This document shows, piece by piece, positions 62,349 through 64,000 of a stretch of 64,000 nucleotides of DNA. The notes beneath the pieces are model-generated. The model worked only from the letters and a program-made list of their open reading frames with translations, was not told the DNA's origin and searched no databases. The position numbers and the translations under genes are program-made. Where the stretch lies: assembly GCF_004784465.1 (NCBI RefSeq), contig NZ_SRRU01000002.1, positions 62,001-126,000 of the forward strand, read 5' to 3'. The DNA is from Streptomyces griseoluteus. Its GTDB lineage: Bacteria; Actinomycetota; Actinomycetes; Streptomycetales; Streptomycetaceae. Numbering within the stretch: position 1 is the stretch's first letter; the number at the start of each line of letters is the position of its first letter.

Positions 62349-63227
62349 GTGCCGCGTATAGCCCTCGCCACCTACGATCCCGGCACCGCGCCCAGCAAGG
62401 ACCCCGATCTCGATGGACTGGTCGCGGAGTTGAGGGCGGCGGGCGCCGACGCGGAGGCCCGCTTCTGGGACGACCCGGAGGCCGACTGGGCCGGCTACGA
62501 CCTCGTCCTCATCCGCTCCACCTGGGACTACATCTGGCGCCCCGCCGAGTTCCTGGCCTGGGTGGACCGCGTCGACGCGCTCACCCTGCTGCTCAACCCG
62601 GCCGACGTGGTCCACTGGAACGCCGACAAGCGCTACCTCGGCGAACTGGCGTCGGCCGGTGTGCCGACGGTCCCCACCCGCTACCTCCCGCCCGGCGCCG
62701 AGCCCGACCTGCCGACCGGGTACGAGTACGTGATCAAGCCCGCCTCGGGCGCGGGAGCCCGGTACGCGGCCCGGTACACACCGGAGGAACGCGATCGCGC
62801 GGTAGGGCAGTTGGCGCAGATGCACGCCGAGGGCCTCACCGCGATGGTCCAGCCCTACATGCGGAGCGTCGACCAACACGGCGAGCGGGCCCTGCACTTC
62901 TTCGGCGGGCGCCTGCTGCACGCCAGCCGCAAGGGTGCCGTCCTCGTCTCCGGCACGCCCTTCGACGCCGACAAGATCGCCCACCCGAAGTTGGAGAAGT
63001 GGCAGCCGACCGGAGGTGAACTGGACACGGCTGAACGGGCACTGGCGGCCGTACCCGGTGGCGCCGAGCGGCTGCTGTACGGCCGGGTCGACCTCATCGA
63101 CGGTGCGGACGGGCAGCCCTGTGTGCTGGAGCTGGAACTCATCGAGCCCCACCTCTTCCTCGACCTGCACCCCGAGTCGATTCCCCGCGTGGCCCAGCTC
63201 ATCATCCGGGCGGCGAAGGGCAGTTGA
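62349..63227 (+). CDS. ATP-grasp-type protein (RimK-like)
   Basis: A 292-residue protein resembling the small ATP-grasp ligases: N-terminal Rossmann-like half (IALATYDPGTAPSKDPDLDGLVAELR, VLIRSTWDYIWRPAEFLAWVDRV), then YEYVIKPASGAGARYAARY (ATP-binding Lys), MVQPYMRSVDQHGERALHFFGG and the metal-binding end YGRVDLIDGADGQPCVLELELIEPHLFLD. It probably joins a carboxylate to an amine using ATP; the substrates are unknown. GTG start at 62349. It is alone in its direction, divergent from the MerR-PP2C gene and convergent with the next gene across three bases. Confidence 0.85.
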   Translation: MPRIALATYDPGTAPSKDPDLDGLVAELRAAGADAEARFWDDPEADWAGYDLVLIRSTWDYIWRPAEFLAWVDRVDALTLLLNPADVVHWNADKRYLGELASAGVPTVPTRYLPPGAEPDLPTGYEYVIKPASGAGARYAARYTPEERDRAVGQLAQMHAEGLTAMVQPYMRSVDQHGERALHFFGGRLLHASRKGAVLVSGTPFDADKIAHPKLEKWQPTGGELDTAERALAAVPGGAERLLYGRVDLIDGADGQPCVLELELIEPHLFLDLHPESIPRVAQLIIRAAKGS

Positions 63228-63230
63228 GGC

Positions 63231-63788
63231 TCAGTCCCGCAGGGCCGTCCGCTGGAGCAGCCCCCAGGTGAACTCGGCGGCCACCTCGTGCCGTACCCCG
63301 TCCAGGTCCGGAGCGGTGAAGGCCAGTGCCTGGCGGCTCGGGGCGGTGCCCTGGACCGGGCGGGCCGGGGCGAAGGCGCGGGCCACCTCCTCCAGGGTGC
63401 AGGACCACGGGGTGAGGTCCTCCAGCGTGTTCAGTTCGGGCGCCGGAGCGTCGGGGGCACGCACCAGCCACTCGGTCAGGACCGCCCCGCCCGGCCCGGC
63501 CAACAGCTCGAAGCGCAGGTCCGGCCAGAGGGACACCGTCCACCGCCACGCCTCGCACTCCAGGTCGCCGACCCGGCGCGGCTCGACCGACTCCGGCTCG
63601 CCCAGCATCGCGCGGTACCGGGAGACGGCCGGGCGTGACCTGGGCGAACGGGCCATCGCCTGCCAGTGTTTGTTGGCCTCCCGCATCTCGGTCGCGGAGG
63701 CGCCGAGCCGCCTGCGGGCGTCCTCGGCCAGCTCCGGATTGTGGTCGGCCATGCGGCGCAGCAGCACCAGGGAGAAGTCGCGAGCCAT
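63231..63788 (-). CDS. Hypothetical protein
   Basis: A 185-residue protein without a family I recognise. The helical N-terminus reads DFSLVLLRRMADHNPELAED then ARRRLGASATEMREANKHW. The C-terminal half looks beta-rich (WRWTVSLWPDLRFELLAGPGGAVLTEWLVR, ALAFTAPDLDGVRHEVAAEF). No signal peptide or membrane helix, so cytosolic. The start is uncertain: ATG 63788 has GGAGGGT immediately before it, which is too close, and Met codons at 63797 or 63821 are alternatives. Codon use is fully native. Convergent with the ATP-grasp gene. Confidence 0.72.
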   Translation of the reverse strand: MARDFSLVLLRRMADHNPELAEDARRRLGASATEMREANKHWQAMARSPRSRPAVSRYRAMLGEPESVEPRRVGDLECEAWRWTVSLWPDLRFELLAGPGGAVLTEWLVRAPDAPAPELNTLEDLTPWSCTLEEVARAFAPARPVQGTAPSRQALAFTAPDLDGVRHEVAAEFTWGLLQRTALRD

Positions 63789-63927
63789 ACCCTCCATGGT
63801 GCCGGGCGAGCGGGCGGCCATTGCCCGTCCGACCCGCTGTGGCTAGCCTGTGTTCGCCCCACCGGTCACCGGTCGGGGTATCGAACACGGGCCGCCGCGC
63901 CCGTACGAGCAGGCAAGGAGGCCGGAC

Positions 63928-64000
63928 GTGGGACGCCTCGTGCCCGCCGTGACGCGGGCTTTCGACATCCTGGAGCTGTTCCTCGACGGGGACGGCACGC
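63928..64000 (+). CDS. IclR-family regulator, N-terminal fragment (continues past window)
   Basis: GTG at 63928 follows AAGGAGG with a six-base gap. The 24 visible residues, VGRLVPAVTRAFDILELFLD and onward, match the first helix of IclR-type regulators (VTRAxxILELF). Only the start of the winged helix is inside the window, so the call rests on this short match. Confidence 0.7.
   Translation, partial: MGRLVPAVTRAFDILELFLDGDGT

Overview
The window is high-GC actinobacterial chromosome from a Streptomyces-type organism. Coding third positions are strongly G/C, GTG starts are common and start/stop codons often overlap. The order of the housekeeping genes (glyS, dus, ppdK, dgt, dnaG, hrdA, heterodimeric ABC exporter, mbl, matB) is the one I know from the core of Streptomyces chromosomes. 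That synteny is from memory, not from a search.

Layout. 1-9.2 kb: end of glyS, then a metabolite-response and export zone (aldo/keto reductase with TetR and a clear operator, serine beta-lactamase-like enzyme, MFS exporter divergent from an MmyB-type XRE regulator, a second MFS exporter) and a Dus-family tRNA-dihydrouridine synthase. 9.2-16.2 kb: a membrane alkaline-phosphatase-superfamily (LTA-synthase-like) protein and two translationally coupled glycogen-debranching/MGH1-type hydrolases divergent from a ROK regulator. 16.2-19.4 kb: pyruvate, phosphate dikinase behind a leader rich in dyads and closed by a strong terminator.

19.4-24.7 kb is a lower-GC accessory island. It carries a TIR-domain protein, a HIT-family hydrolase divergent from a second TIR protein of the ThsB (Thoeris) type, a tail-to-tail small three-helix membrane protein, a SAM methyltransferase, a truncated tyrosine integrase and a GYD protein, followed by an Rpn-type nuclease. 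I read the TIR/HIT/TIR/membrane-protein block as a candidate anti-phage signalling system.

24.7-32.9 kb: a carbohydrate ABC transporter whose lipoprotein gene is broken by a frameshift at a C7 run, a sortase with a secreted neighbour, a thermolysin-type protease and a SanA-like protein. 33-44.7 kb: dgt, a FAD reductase, dnaG, hrdA, a heterodimeric ABC exporter with one degenerate ATP site, an FGGY kinase and a YtxH-like protein. 44.8-45.2 kb: three tRNA genes, two of them identical tandem tRNA-Asn.

45.2-53.3 kb: a three-gene minus-strand group (beta-propeller protein, MFS, secreted phosphoesterase) preceded by a textbook two-unit PHO box. Divergent from it is an unfamiliar translationally coupled operon: an alpha/alpha-toroid membrane protein, a HIT-methyltransferase fusion and an adenosine-deaminase-like enzyme. 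This is the second candidate for an undescribed system. 53.4-64 kb: tandem secreted four-cysteine proteins, two peptidoglycan hydrolases, DoxX, a DUF1906 protein lacking a secretion signal, mbl, matB, a MerR-PP2C fusion, an ATP-grasp protein and the start of an IclR regulator.

Several starts (TetR, TIR, dgt, dnaG) have a TANNNT hexamer exactly six bases upstream, which suggests leaderless transcripts.
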